DNA of 64,000 nt from Niabella pedocola (GCF_021044425.1 NZ_JAJNEC010000005.1:2170001-2234000); one strand, 5' to 3'. Shown: positions 52,875-62,841, counted from the stretch's first letter. Notes: a model not told the origin generated them from the letters alone. A program made the numbers and translations.

Positions 52875-54719
52875 ATGCATAACAAGATGCGAATAGTGAC
52901 GGTGCTTTTTACAGGTCTGTTTATTGCAAGCTTCACCCCTTTTTATACGGCGCATACAGCACAGGTACGTTCCAGTCTGCGTGCACAGAAGATTCAGCGT
53001 GCGGTTTCCGGTCAGCTTGTATCTTTTCGCAATTATGTAAACGACACGCTTCTTTTAGAAGTCGGCAAAACGCATGTAGATACCCTGGCGGTGCGCCGGT
53101 CGTTTTTAAGGTCACGATTATTGTTTAAGGAATTTGAATGGGCGGCCACGTATTTTGCGGCTGATCTGACGGAACGATTAAATGGTGCACCCGTACAGGA
53201 AGTTGAGAATGCAGATCTGCTGGATCCCTCTTTGGCCCGGGGTGTTGATCCGATGGGCCTGCAGGTAATAGAAGAAGGGCTCTTCCCAAGCTATGATGCA
53301 ACCCGTAAAGAAACGCTGGTCAGTGAAATTGGTCACTTAATAACAAATACGGACTACCTGATCGCCTATTTCGAGGACCACCCGCTTGCTGACTGGCGGA
53401 TCCTGGATGCTGCCAAGCTGGAAGTATTCCGGATCATCACATTGGGCATTACCGGCTTCGATAATGCGCTTTCGCTAAACAGTATGGAAGAGGCTGCTGT
53501 TGCCTTAAAAAGCCTGCGGGAGCTGCTCCCCTATTATACCGGTAAAAATAAGGAAGCGGATTTAGTAAAGGATCTGGATGCTGCTATCGGGTACCTGCAG
53601 CAGCATCCGGATTTTGCCACTTTTGACAGGGCCGCATTTATTACCCGGTTTGCAAATAAAATCAGTGCTGGCATTGCACAATTAGAACAAAGCTTGCCGG
53701 GCCCCAAAATTAAGTACAACCGGATGCTGAAGCAGAATATCAGCACGCTGTTTGATGCGGCTGCTTTTAATGCGGATGCCTTTTCTCCGGGCCCGGAATT
53801 TCGTACTACAACCGCTAAAGCCGAGCTGGGAGAAAAGCTTTTTTACGACGCGGCCCTCTCCGGTACCGGTACAAGAAGTTGTGCTTCCTGCCACCGCCCG
53901 GATCTGGCGTTTACGGACGGATTGGCAAAACATCCGGATATTCATGACCCGGCAAAACTGCTAAAAAGAAATGCGCCTACCCTGCTTAATGCGGCGTTAC
54001 AGTCTAATTACTTTTATGATATGCGGGCCTTAACACTGGAGGACCAGGTGCGCGATGTTATTCATAACAGCTCGGAGATGGACGGTTCGATGGACGCGGT
54101 CATAAAGCATGTTTCTGCAAACGAATCATACAGGTCGTTGTTCGCAAGGGCCTTTCCTGCCACCGCTGAAAACGGGATCGGCGCGGATGACGTAACGAAT
54201 GCCCTTGCTGCTTTTATTCGCAGTCTTACAAAATTAAACAGCCGGTTTGATGCATATATGCAGGGCAACGAACGGGCCTTGTCGGACCAGGAGTTAAAAG
54301 GATTCAACTTATTCATGGGGAAGGCCAAATGTGCTACCTGTCATTTTTTACCGTTGTTTAATGGCTGCATGCCTCCTAAATATGTAGTGAGCGAAACGGA
54401 AGTGCTGGGTGTTCCGGCATCCCTGGCAGATTCTGTCCTGGATCCGGACCGGGGTTATTACGATGTAATTGGGGTTGATGCCTATAAACATGCGTTTAAA
54501 ATACCCACCATCCGGAATATCAGCAAAACGGCGCCGTATATGCATAACGGCGTTTACCAGACCCTGGACCAGGTAATGGAATTTTATAATAACGGAGGCG
54601 GGGCCGGGTTAGGCATACATCTCCCGAATCAAACGCTGTCAGGAGAAAAACTTAACCTTACAGAGAAGGAAAAGGAGCATATTATTGCGTTTATGAAAAG
54701 TTTGGAAAGTAAAGAATAA
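52875..54719 (+). CDS. Imelysin-like/diheme cytochrome c peroxidase fusion
   Basis: The 614-residue product has a signal peptide (MRIVTVLFTGLFIASFTPF), an N-terminal helical domain of about 270 residues resembling imelysin-type proteins (AAKLEVFRIITLGITGFDNAL), and a C-terminal diheme peroxidase domain of the CcpA/MauG type. The two c-type heme sites are CASCH at residues 336-340 and CATCH at 486-490. The distal segment TPTIRNISKTAPYMHNG (KTAPYMHDG in most relatives) supports the peroxidase assignment. In the family the enzyme reduces hydrogen peroxide in the periplasm or oxidises a partner. The domain combination occurs elsewhere in Bacteroidota. It follows the phosphoesterase gene. Confidence 0.88.
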   Translation: MHNKMRIVTVLFTGLFIASFTPFYTAHTAQVRSSLRAQKIQRAVSGQLVSFRNYVNDTLLLEVGKTHVDTLAVRRSFLRSRLLFKEFEWAATYFAADLTERLNGAPVQEVENADLLDPSLARGVDPMGLQVIEEGLFPSYDATRKETLVSEIGHLITNTDYLIAYFEDHPLADWRILDAAKLEVFRIITLGITGFDNALSLNSMEEAAVALKSLRELLPYYTGKNKEADLVKDLDAAIGYLQQHPDFATFDRAAFITRFANKISAGIAQLEQSLPGPKIKYNRMLKQNISTLFDAAAFNADAFSPGPEFRTTTAKAELGEKLFYDAALSGTGTRSCASCHRPDLAFTDGLAKHPDIHDPAKLLKRNAPTLLNAALQSNYFYDMRALTLEDQVRDVIHNSSEMDGSMDAVIKHVSANESYRSLFARAFPATAENGIGADDVTNALAAFIRSLTKLNSRFDAYMQGNERALSDQELKGFNLFMGKAKCATCHFLPLFNGCMPPKYVVSETEVLGVPASLADSVLDPDRGYYDVIGVDAYKHAFKIPTIRNISKTAPYMHNGVYQTLDQVMEFYNNGGGAGLGIHLPNQTLSGEKLNLTEKEKEHIIAFMKSLESKE

Positions 54720-54834
54720 AAGAAGACCGCGCTGGTTGCGGAAGACGCGGCGCGTATCATCCTCAGCAGCTTTCCGGCTTTAGAACTTCCTACACTTTTT
54801 TGTCAGATCTTAAAATCAATTTTCCCGATCATCC

Positions 54835-57294
54835 TCAGCGGGGTTCAATGATCTTTTCCAGCATCAGCATACGACCATCGCTGGCAATGCCTTCCGCAAC
54901 GATTTTAAACCGTTTGGTCTGGTCGTTATTGTAAAAGGTAACCGGTATGATTGTATTTGAACCATTAACAAAAATATCGGGTACCCATTGTAATGTGATC
55001 CTGTGATCGGTGGTATTATTCACGGGATTGCCGGTATATTCAGGATTGAAAAATTCTTTTACAATGGTATATCCTTCATAGGTAATGATGTCAGCAGATG
55101 CTGGTGCCGGGACCAGTAAATCCTTCCCTTTTTTTGTATATACGGACAGCACGGCACCACCGCCAGCAGCAGCGGTTGATGTCGGAAATAATTTCACAAG
55201 TGCGATATCACTTAACGGCACTGTTTCCAGTGCAACCGGATTAGATGGCATTTCGTTCAGGAACAAAGTGACATTCCCCGTGTTACTGTGAGGGTCTGGT
55301 TTTTTCCTGGCCTCAACTTCCTCGCCGTTGGCGATATAATAAAGGACGTTACCGCCCCTATAGTGTAATACATAATCGCCTGATTCCCCCGAAACTTTAA
55401 GACCAGACACCCGCTCCCGTAAATATTGGAAAATATCCCCTGCATGACCTTCGTTTCGGAGATCCAGGCGGATGCTGTGTGTGGCTCCGGAAAAGAGCCC
55501 GCTTGAATATTCCGCATCCAGCTGATCCAGCGGAGATCTTGCTGTTGAATGTACATTTATATTTTCCAGGGTAATGCCTTCGGTATTCATATACGCATTG
55601 TAAGCCGCCTCCATTTTTTCCTGGACAGATGCATTGGTTGTTGTATGAAAGGGCATTGAAACCGGCGCTACGGGGTACCTGCGGTTCAATGAATCTCCAT
55701 CTAGCTGCACCCGGATAACTGCATTTTTTTTACCGTTTATCGAAGAAAAAAGCAATTGTCGTTTTCCATAGAAAAAGAGGGAGTCTGCCTCAAATTGACC
55801 CAAGGAATCGGTATAAAGCATACGGGATATACTGTTGTTAAATCCGGTGGAGTCTGGGGGTGATATAAATAGCATAAGGGCATTGCCGGCAGCTTTTTTT
55901 TGAGGTCCTTTCACTTTCCCGCGTATTTTAATGTACCCCGGATCTTTATATAGGGGCTGGGGAAGCCTGTTCTGAACAATATCAGACCAGCGAAACCGCG
56001 TCCAGCCGTTTGTCATCATTACCAGATCAAGCGCCTGCCTTGCCGAATCGCCGGAAGTATTGAAATAATAGGACGGGTTATGTACATAACCTTTGATATC
56101 GCTGCTCAATAAAAAGGATGCATATATATTACCGGGTCTGTTTTCTTCGGTTCCATAATCCGCATCGGTAACCGATAAAGAAAAGTTACCAATTACGGTA
56201 TCCGGCAACGTAATCGTAAAATGATTGTGTTTTCTTTTACCAGTATCCAGCGTATCTGCATGTATTGTAACAGGCAGCATATATTCTTTATTATCTACAA
56301 ATGTGATCCGCTCCGCGAGTGGTATATCGTCCTTATTAAAGAGGGTCAGTTGCAGTATGCCCGAATAAAAATCACTTGTTTTTATAGAGCCGGAGATCTC
56401 TTTCCGATCACCCTGCAGCAATTGCCTGAATATAACATGGTTTTGTACCTGGCCAATCATATAGGCCGGCTTAAAAAGATCGTTGTCATCACCTTTTGTT
56501 ATTTTAAACCGCTTCATGCCCGGCGCATCCGTGATATTGAATACGATGCCCTCATCTGCCTGCGGCGGAAGAAAATATTTTTCCCCGGACTGGTTAACAG
56601 TGGCATAATAGGTTTCTCCTTTGACGGGCACCATAGAAAAAGATCCCATGCCGTCGTGCAGGCTTTTGAGGGCGCAGATGCGTGCTCCTTTGCTGTTTCT
56701 GACGGTACCTTCAACAGGTACGGGCATACCGCCTTTATCTACTGATTTAAATGCTACGGTATTTAAAATGCCGGCAATGAAGTTTCCTCCTTCCGGAAAG
56801 AATAAGAGTTTATTTCCCTTTTGTGCTTCGTCCCTGTTTATTCTTTTTTTTTCTTTTCCATAAACGGTTATGCTCCGGTTAAAGGTAAATCCTGGCTGGT
56901 TAAGCATAAGCGGTGCATATGCCCTTATCTGATACGATCCTGTAGATAAGCTATCCGGCAATGTGAACTGTGCGGGCGCCATTCCCCCATACACCGGAAA
57001 TATGTTTCTCTGAACCATTTCTGAGTGGCTGTTGACTAGTTCAATATATAATACGGTGCTGCTTACTGATGGCAGGAACCCGGACATGAAATATCCTTTA
57101 CACCAAACGGATTCACCGGCAAAATAATGGTCCCTGTCCATATGCAGGTATAATTTTTCTACCGGGTTTTGGTTTGACCAGGCCGTTATCATGTTTTCCA
57201 CCTGCTGGGCGGGGGAAAACAATGGCAATGCAAATAAAATCCCACAAAAAACAATCCACTTTGTTTTCATTTTTCTGAGACTTGTACAGATCAA
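54835..57294 (-). CDS. MG2-domain surface protein
   Basis: The 819-residue product has a signal peptide (KWIVFCGILFALPLFSPAQQ). A macroglobulin-type MG2 region follows at about residues 40-150: EKLYLHMDRDHYFAGESVWCKGYFM...LYIELVNSHSEMVQRNIFPVYGGMAPAQFTLPDSLSTGSYQIRAY, typical of MG2 in Bacteroidota exported proteins. The later parts contain further beta-rich repeats and, from about residue 600, a segment resembling a TonB-receptor plug-like domain (ENINVHSTARSPLDQLD). The protein is probably anchored in or near the outer membrane. The function is unknown; such proteins often accompany TonB or adhesion systems, but none is seen here. Confidence 0.8.
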   Translation of the reverse strand: MICTSLRKMKTKWIVFCGILFALPLFSPAQQVENMITAWSNQNPVEKLYLHMDRDHYFAGESVWCKGYFMSGFLPSVSSTVLYIELVNSHSEMVQRNIFPVYGGMAPAQFTLPDSLSTGSYQIRAYAPLMLNQPGFTFNRSITVYGKEKKRINRDEAQKGNKLLFFPEGGNFIAGILNTVAFKSVDKGGMPVPVEGTVRNSKGARICALKSLHDGMGSFSMVPVKGETYYATVNQSGEKYFLPPQADEGIVFNITDAPGMKRFKITKGDDNDLFKPAYMIGQVQNHVIFRQLLQGDRKEISGSIKTSDFYSGILQLTLFNKDDIPLAERITFVDNKEYMLPVTIHADTLDTGKRKHNHFTITLPDTVIGNFSLSVTDADYGTEENRPGNIYASFLLSSDIKGYVHNPSYYFNTSGDSARQALDLVMMTNGWTRFRWSDIVQNRLPQPLYKDPGYIKIRGKVKGPQKKAAGNALMLFISPPDSTGFNNSISRMLYTDSLGQFEADSLFFYGKRQLLFSSINGKKNAVIRVQLDGDSLNRRYPVAPVSMPFHTTTNASVQEKMEAAYNAYMNTEGITLENINVHSTARSPLDQLDAEYSSGLFSGATHSIRLDLRNEGHAGDIFQYLRERVSGLKVSGESGDYVLHYRGGNVLYYIANGEEVEARKKPDPHSNTGNVTLFLNEMPSNPVALETVPLSDIALVKLFPTSTAAAGGGAVLSVYTKKGKDLLVPAPASADIITYEGYTIVKEFFNPEYTGNPVNNTTDHRITLQWVPDIFVNGSNTIIPVTFYNNDQTKRFKIVAEGIASDGRMLMLEKIIEPR

Positions 57295-57487
57295 AGGTAG
57301 GCTGAAAACAACATTTTCAAAGGTTCAGTATGCGCAGCTTTACCCGCTCATCCGCATTAAACCCGGGAATGGATCCACCGGTATGTATTATCCGTTTTTC
57401 CATTCAGGGACCGGTGTAAGTAAAACGCGGAAAGCACAGATGACGGCAATAGCGGTCAACTATACTATTCATTACAGTTCCCGCGGC

Positions 57488-58513
57488 TTAGTGCACCGGT
57501 TCATATTCCTTCGTCAGCTTTTTTTTTATTTCTTTAGGAGTGGCTTTTGTCCATCCTTTAAAGGCGCGCCTGAATGCCGGCAGGTCGTTATACCCCAAAA
57601 CCTCGGCTACTTCTGTAAGGGTGCCGGGGCGGCTCTTTAATAAATGCAGCGCCAGTTCTTTTTTTACTTCGCCGGCGATTTCTCTGAAACTGGTTTGCTC
57701 TTCGGTTAATTTTCGCTGCAGGGTACGTACGGTCATGTTAAGACCCGCTGCAGCATCATCAATGGTAGGGATCTGGCCTTTGTATTGCATCAGCAGCAAA
57801 TGTTTTACCGTATCCCTGCAGCTGGACTGTATGGCCAATGATTTTTTTTGCCCCAGGATATTATTGAACATTTCAAATAGCGAGGCGTCACTCGTAAGAA
57901 CGGGTGTGTGCACATCGTCGGCCAGGAACAACATGCGATGCAACGGTGCATTAAACAATACCTGACAACGCAATACATCATTGTAGGTTCTCACGGCGTT
58001 TTTTGCATACTCCACTTCCACCGCCTGCGGATAGATGCTTTTGCCGCAAAGCGCCTTTATAAAATGAAGCGTTGAGGATAGTACAAAGTCGATCGCAATT
58101 CTGGCGTTGCGGGGATACATCGATTTCCAAAGCGCATTCTGGTGCAGTTCTATTATGGCAAATTTTCCTTCTTTTTTATACGTGTATGTAATCATCGGGC
58201 AAACCATATGCCCGTATTTACAATATACCTCAATGGCATTTTCCAGGTTTTTACTGGCCTGCATCATAAACCCTACCATACCTGTAACGGCAATGGTAAC
58301 ATCGCTTCCCATCGCCAAACCAATCTGCTCATTCTGCGTAACGTCCGCTAAGAGGTCGTACAATTTTGCGGCTTTTTGCCACTCCACCACCTGGCTGGAA
58401 TCGCTTATTTCTTCCTGTGTAAAGCCGGCCATTTCTCTTAACGTATCGTAAGCCTCACCATATGTAGCGGCGGCATGCAGGATGTCTCTGATAGCAGTTG
58501 CTTGTAATCCCAT
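57488..58513 (-). CDS. AraC-family regulator with arabinose-binding-like domain
   Basis: I take the start at MGLQATAIRDIL (58513, 341 residues) instead of the longest frame to 58582, because the longest start would leave only 17 bp to the divergent gene. The N-terminal about 200 residues resemble the PF12625 arabinose-binding-like sensing domain (SQVVEWQKAAKLYDLLADVTQNEQIGLAMG). The C-terminal region is an AraC double HTH: LNMTVRTLQRKLTEEQTSFREIAGEVKKELALHLL and LTEVAEVLGYNDLPAFRRAFKGWTKATPKE. This family (OruR/ArgR-like) commonly controls an adjacent operon; the divergent glycosyltransferase gene is the natural candidate. Confidence 0.85.
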   Translation of the reverse strand: MGLQATAIRDILHAAATYGEAYDTLREMAGFTQEEISDSSQVVEWQKAAKLYDLLADVTQNEQIGLAMGSDVTIAVTGMVGFMMQASKNLENAIEVYCKYGHMVCPMITYTYKKEGKFAIIELHQNALWKSMYPRNARIAIDFVLSSTLHFIKALCGKSIYPQAVEVEYAKNAVRTYNDVLRCQVLFNAPLHRMLFLADDVHTPVLTSDASLFEMFNNILGQKKSLAIQSSCRDTVKHLLLMQYKGQIPTIDDAAAGLNMTVRTLQRKLTEEQTSFREIAGEVKKELALHLLKSRPGTLTEVAEVLGYNDLPAFRRAFKGWTKATPKEIKKKLTKEYEPVH

Positions 58514-58599
58514 GGCGTAAAATGACTCTTTTAAGGCACAAATTACACTTTTTCTGCCATTGATATCCGAGTTCCTTTGCATTCAAAATAATAAATACG

Positions 58600-59952
58600 A
58601 TGTACACAAAAACAACAAACAGCATCAATGCCGACGTAGCATCATACGGCCACCGGAGAAAAAAAATATTATTTGCCAATATTCCGGCAGATGGCCATTT
58701 CGGCCCGCTGACGGGTCTGGCGGTTCAGCTGAAAAAAGCGGGGCATGACGTACGGTGGTATACCGGGCCCAGTTATGCGTCCCGGATCGAAGAACTGGGA
58801 ATTCCCTTTTATCTGTTTGCCAAGGCAAAGGAGGTAACGGTGCACAACATTGATGAAGTATTCCCGGAACGGAAAAAAATCAAAAACCATGTAAAAAAAG
58901 TGATTTTCGATATCTGTACTTACTTTATAGAGCGCGCCACGGAATTTTATGAAGATATAAAGGATATCAACAAGAGCTTTGATTTTGATATTCTTGTGTG
59001 CGACAGCGCTTTCACCGGTATGTCGTTTGTAAAAGAAAAACTGAACAAGCATGCCGTGGCCATCGGCATCCTTCCCTTATGCGAATCATCAAAGCACCTG
59101 CCGCCACCCATAATGGGACTGACCCCTGCGAAAACCGCTGCAGGTAAGGCTTTTCATGCGTTCCTGCGCTTTCTAACAGACAAGGTGCTGTTTAAAAAGC
59201 CCCATGCACTGATAGAGCGGCAATACCGGAATGCAGGCATGAGCCGGCATGGAAAAAACCTGTTTGATGTGCAGATTGATAAAGCCACCTTGTTTTTACA
59301 AAGCGGTACACCCGGGTTCGAATATAAAAGAATGCATATGAGCAGCCATATTCATTTTATAGGACCGCTGCTGCCGTATAAAAATAAAGCGCCCCAGCCG
59401 TTGAGTTTTGAAGATAAGCTTCGCCGTTATGAGAAGGTGTTGCTGGTAACACAGGGGACCTTTGAGGGAGATGTGAACAAATTGATTGTGCCGGCGATAG
59501 AAGCCTTTAAAAACAGCAATTACCTGGTGGTGGTAACTACGGCAGGGTGGCATACAAACAGGCTGCGCGAACGGTATAAGGAATTTGACCATATTGTTAT
59601 AGAAGATTATATCCCCTTTGACCAGGTAATGCCCTTTGCGGATGTATTTATTTCCAACGGCGGGTATGGGGGCGTGATGTTGAGCATCAACAATAAACTG
59701 CCCATGGTGGTAGCTGGTATACACGAGGGGAAAAACGAGATATGTGCCCGTGTAGGCTATTTTAAGATGGGGATTAATTTGCGCACCGAACATCCCAAAC
59801 CCGAAACGATAAGGAAAGCGGTAAAAGAAATCCTGGATAATCCCGTTTACCAGAAGAATGTTGAGCACCTGTCTGTAGAGTTTTCCCGGTATCACCCGTT
59901 ATCCCTGTGCGAAAAATTTATTGACCAGTTGCCGGCTCTTCAACGGCAATAG
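58600..59952 (+). CDS. GT1-family (MGT-type) glycosyltransferase
   Basis: The 450-residue product resembles the macrolide/UDP-glucosyltransferase type of GT1: N-terminal KKILFANIPADGHFGPLTGLAVQLKKAGHDVRWYTG is the acceptor-binding Rossmann half, with the G-H-x-x-P-x-x-x-L-A-x-x-L-x-x-x-G-H pattern. The C-terminal half contains VTQGTFEGDVNKLIVPAIEAF...IVIEDYIPFDQVMPFADVFISNGGYGGVMLSINNKLPMVVAGIHEGKNEICARVGYFKMGINL, which is the nucleotide-sugar binding region (the GGYGGxxxxxxxxxPxVxxxxxxxxxxxAxRvxxxxxGxxL pattern). It should add a sugar to a small hydrophobic acceptor. It is divergent to the AraC gene. Confidence 0.85.
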   Translation: MYTKTTNSINADVASYGHRRKKILFANIPADGHFGPLTGLAVQLKKAGHDVRWYTGPSYASRIEELGIPFYLFAKAKEVTVHNIDEVFPERKKIKNHVKKVIFDICTYFIERATEFYEDIKDINKSFDFDILVCDSAFTGMSFVKEKLNKHAVAIGILPLCESSKHLPPPIMGLTPAKTAAGKAFHAFLRFLTDKVLFKKPHALIERQYRNAGMSRHGKNLFDVQIDKATLFLQSGTPGFEYKRMHMSSHIHFIGPLLPYKNKAPQPLSFEDKLRRYEKVLLVTQGTFEGDVNKLIVPAIEAFKNSNYLVVVTTAGWHTNRLRERYKEFDHIVIEDYIPFDQVMPFADVFISNGGYGGVMLSINNKLPMVVAGIHEGKNEICARVGYFKMGINLRTEHPKPETIRKAVKEILDNPVYQKNVEHLSVEFSRYHPLSLCEKFIDQLPALQRQ

Positions 59953-60231
59953 CAGGTCAATAGCTGTTAGCGTTAAAAGTGATCATTGATCCGGCTCACG
60001 TTATAAACAATCCGTTTGCCGTATCCCGGTATCCACGGTCCCGGCAGACATTTGCGCCACATTTTAAATCAAATCGGTTTTTGAAAAGATCGCCGGACAG
60101 ATCAGCAGGCACCATTTAACAGATCGTTCGAAACGCTTCCGCGGCTGATTTCAGGAAGCGGGGACCGTTATGTAAGTGCGTACTGAAGCCGGCATTTTCA
60201 AAAACGCTTTACCTCTCAAAACAAATTATTT
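59953..60231. other. Intergenic region before lipoprotein gene
   Basis: 279 bp with moderate GC. No ORF, repeat or terminator is clear. It should contain the promoter of the lipoprotein gene at 60232. Confidence 0.4.
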
Positions 60232-61950
60232 ATGAAAAGAATGAATTTTTGGATGGGCCTCGTCCTGTTCCTGTTTACTTCCGCGTGTAGCAAGTCGGAT
60301 CCCACATCCCCCGATTTGCCCGGTGCATTGGTTACCACGCATGGAACACCCGATGGAGCGGCCGTTACTAAAACCATCGGCACTGCAGGCGGCTCCGTTA
60401 CAAGTACTGATGGCAATTTCAGCATTACCATTCCTACCGGAGCACTCGCCGGCGACCAGGAGATATCGGTGCAGCCGGTGATGAATCAACTGCCCGCCGG
60501 TTATGGCAGGGCTTACCGGCTAAGTCCGCACAATATCCAGTTCCTGCAACCGGTAACCGTCCGTTTCCGTTATGATGAAAACAGTATCCGGAATACTGTG
60601 CCTGAATTACTTGGGATCGCCTACCAGGACGGGGAAGGTAAATGGTTCCATGCAGGAGAACCCACGCTGGACCGGGGGAGCCATATGCTTTCCGTTGCCA
60701 CCACGCATTTCAGCGACTGGGGCTATTTTCCCTATTTCTACATTGATCCCAGTGAAGCTCTTGTAGATCCAGGAGCACAGCTGGACCTGCGTGTAATGGC
60801 GACGGTGCCCGGTAATCCGGATTTTGTTCCCCTTCCCGGTGAAAGCCCCGTGCTTCAACCCTATCAGCCGGATAAGAGCTACCTGGGAGCCTGGAGTTAC
60901 TCGGGTGATGGGTCGCTCAAGGGCAATGGTAACAAAGCCCATTATCAGGCCCCTAACTCGGCGCCCAGGGCCAACCCGGAGGCTGTAAGTGTAGCGGTAA
61001 AAATGCAGCGAAAAGGACAGTTCCTGTTGATATCAAATATTACCATCCGCACGGAATTTCATATCGATTATATGCAGGTGGATGAAACGGAAATGTATGC
61101 GGGAGGGCTTAACTATCCGAGCCGGCTCTGGATCTATGGAAGTTTTGGAGAAGACCCCGGAAAGGAAAAGCGTTCGGTAAAGATCAACAACACAGACGTT
61201 ACCGTTGCTTTTTGGACACCCGGGATGATCGCCTGTGATATTCCAACCGCCGGCCCCTATGCCTCCGGTGTGGTAGCCGTATCAACAAAAGCGGCTACAG
61301 CAACTAAAACACTAAACGAATGGCTGGTTAATATGTACTATGATAAAGTGGAGAGTCCGGGCGGTGCGCTTACCAAGAAAGTAAAACTCATTTTGCGCTT
61401 TCGCGGGGATGCCGACGGATTCTTTAAAACCGGGCAGGTGCCGATGGTAACGGAAACCAATCTCCATGCAAGCAGTAAAGGTATTATTGACATGGCTACC
61501 GGAAGCTTCACCAACCATGTTACGATGGATGGCTGCGGCGATTATACCGTAAAATGGGATGCCATTCATAACCTGGAGGTGGCCCGGAAGAAAAACACAG
61601 AAGCGGGTGGCCTGAGCGGCCGTGTGGTAAACAGATCCGGTGGCTTCGACCTGAAGATCCGGTTCATAGCAGATGATGTGCTCATGACGCACCGGAAGTT
61701 TGTGGATTGCCACAGCGGAGGATCCAACGATGATGTACCCGATGCCATCGAGATCCAGGGGTTTCATGAAACCGTTATCCCGCTCCGGTTTTCACTGTCT
61801 GGCAGTAATGCCTCCATAAAGGCAGGAGAAATGCCGTTGAAGACGGGAACCGGTGTGGCATCCGGCCTCTACTTCGATGCGCCCGATTATGTGCCCGGTA
61901 ATTTTACCACCCGCCTGCATTGGGACGAAGCCCGTCCGAAATACGAATAA
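60232..61950 (+). CDS. Large surface lipoprotein with ZU5-like domain
   Basis: The 572-residue product has a lipoprotein signal (MNFWMGLVLFLFTSACSKS, Cys at about residue 19 of the longest frame). An N-terminal beta-rich domain resembles ZU5: TIGTAGGSVTSTDGNFSITIPTGALAGDQEISVQPVMNQ, with PTGAL(A) and the G-G-x-V...F-x-(I/V)-x-(I/V)-P-x-G-A-L pattern. The rest is beta-rich with CGDYTVKWDA and CHSGGSN elements. The downstream gene is another lipoprotein (62004), separated by a small hairpin, so the pair may form one surface assembly. Function unknown. Confidence 0.7.
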   Translation: MKRMNFWMGLVLFLFTSACSKSDPTSPDLPGALVTTHGTPDGAAVTKTIGTAGGSVTSTDGNFSITIPTGALAGDQEISVQPVMNQLPAGYGRAYRLSPHNIQFLQPVTVRFRYDENSIRNTVPELLGIAYQDGEGKWFHAGEPTLDRGSHMLSVATTHFSDWGYFPYFYIDPSEALVDPGAQLDLRVMATVPGNPDFVPLPGESPVLQPYQPDKSYLGAWSYSGDGSLKGNGNKAHYQAPNSAPRANPEAVSVAVKMQRKGQFLLISNITIRTEFHIDYMQVDETEMYAGGLNYPSRLWIYGSFGEDPGKEKRSVKINNTDVTVAFWTPGMIACDIPTAGPYASGVVAVSTKAATATKTLNEWLVNMYYDKVESPGGALTKKVKLILRFRGDADGFFKTGQVPMVTETNLHASSKGIIDMATGSFTNHVTMDGCGDYTVKWDAIHNLEVARKKNTEAGGLSGRVVNRSGGFDLKIRFIADDVLMTHRKFVDCHSGGSNDDVPDAIEIQGFHETVIPLRFSLSGSNASIKAGEMPLKTGTGVASGLYFDAPDYVPGNFTTRLHWDEARPKYE

Positions 61951-61972
61951 TTAAAAATTTAAATGAAAAATC

Positions 61973-61988
61973 ACCCGCAACTGCGGGT
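61973..61988 (+). promoter_or_regulatory. Small intercistronic hairpin between lipoprotein genes
   Basis: ACCCGCA (61973-61979) and TGCGGGT (61982-61988) form a perfect 7-bp stem with a very tight loop (in practice 6 bp with AACT). It sits 15 bp before the second lipoprotein start and lacks a T-run, so it is more likely a stabiliser or processing element than a terminator. Confidence 0.45.
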
Positions 61989-62003
61989 CCAAAAAACAGA
62001 CCA

Positions 62004-62747
62004 ATGAAACAATTATTATGGATGGCGCTCTTATGCTGCGCCTGCACGAAATCAGAGTCCGCAACAGACGAAACGCCCAACACAGATCCCGGTCAGAAGT
62101 ATGTTCAGGGGAAGGTTACCGATACCAATGGCAATGCCATAAAAGGGGCAAGAATTATTGTGGACAATACTATTTATTACAATTCGGGAACCACCGGTAC
62201 AACAGATGCCAATGGCTACTATAAGATTCCGGTGGAGATCGGATCCTGGCGGGTTTATGCCGAAATCGACCGCACATTTAATGAGCAGACCTTTAAAAAG
62301 CTGGAATTGTTCCCGGATAAAGACAATGCTTTTGCAGGAGCTGACGGGGCTACGGTTAATTTTAAATGGAAGCTGGAAGGCGAAAAGCCTGCACCGCTTG
62401 TTGGGTTTTTTGGCGGTACGGCCTACCTGTATCCCGATTCGGAGAGCGATATCCGGGATTCAGAGAACATTGAGTTTACGTTTACGCCGGTCGGGAACCT
62501 GATCGACGGAAACCCCGGCCATGTTCTGGTGCGTAAAGGCGGCAAACCACAAACGAGCACCTATTCACAGATGCCGGATATCCCTATTGGAAAATACAAT
62601 ATCACGGCAAAACATGTTCCCTCCGGTAAGGTATTGAAATTAAGAACGGCCTACGAAGGCAGTTATACCTCCAATATGATAGCCGGGTTTGACCCCGAAT
62701 TAAACTTCTGCTCCCGCTGCCTCACCATTCAGTTTACAGACCGGTAA
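62004..62747 (+). CDS. Carboxypeptidase regulatory-like domain lipoprotein
   Basis: From the ATG at 62004 (MKQLLWMALLCCACTKS) the product has 247 residues; the longer frame from 61920 runs through the previous gene's end and is not used. It has a lipobox LLCCAC. The segment YVQGKVTDTNGNAIKGARIIVDNTIYYNSGTTGTTDANGYYKIPVEIGSWRVYAEI is a carboxypeptidase regulatory-like (peptidase-associated) beta-sandwich domain, with G-x-V-x-D-x-x-G-x-x-(L/I)-x-G-(A/V)-x-(V/I) and T-x-x-(D/N)-G-x-(F/Y). The rest is beta-rich with no domain recognised. Its close partner is the lipoprotein gene just before it. Confidence 0.75.
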   Translation: MKQLLWMALLCCACTKSESATDETPNTDPGQKYVQGKVTDTNGNAIKGARIIVDNTIYYNSGTTGTTDANGYYKIPVEIGSWRVYAEIDRTFNEQTFKKLELFPDKDNAFAGADGATVNFKWKLEGEKPAPLVGFFGGTAYLYPDSESDIRDSENIEFTFTPVGNLIDGNPGHVLVRKGGKPQTSTYSQMPDIPIGKYNITAKHVPSGKVLKLRTAYEGSYTSNMIAGFDPELNFCSRCLTIQFTDR

Positions 62748-62812
62748 CGCATAAAAGGAAAATGATGGCTACTCCTGAGGAATGTACTTTCAGCAAGCAA
62801 TTCCTCCCTGAG

Positions 62813-62841
62813 AAAGGCTCGTGTACGCACGAGCTTTTTTT
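62813..62841 (+). terminator. Rho-independent terminator after lipoprotein genes
   Basis: AAAGGCTCGTG (62813-62823) pairs with CACGAGCTTTT (62828-62838) with loop TACG, including one G-T pair; a run of T follows to 62841. It lies 66 bp after the lipoprotein stop, upstream of the convergent gspF gene, and could also serve it in the other direction only weakly. Confidence 0.85.

Noticed and set aside
56221..56745. A 174-codon plus-strand frame antisense to the MG2-domain gene
   Set aside because: The minus-strand gene has a signal peptide and MG2 motifs; the plus frame is a shadow.
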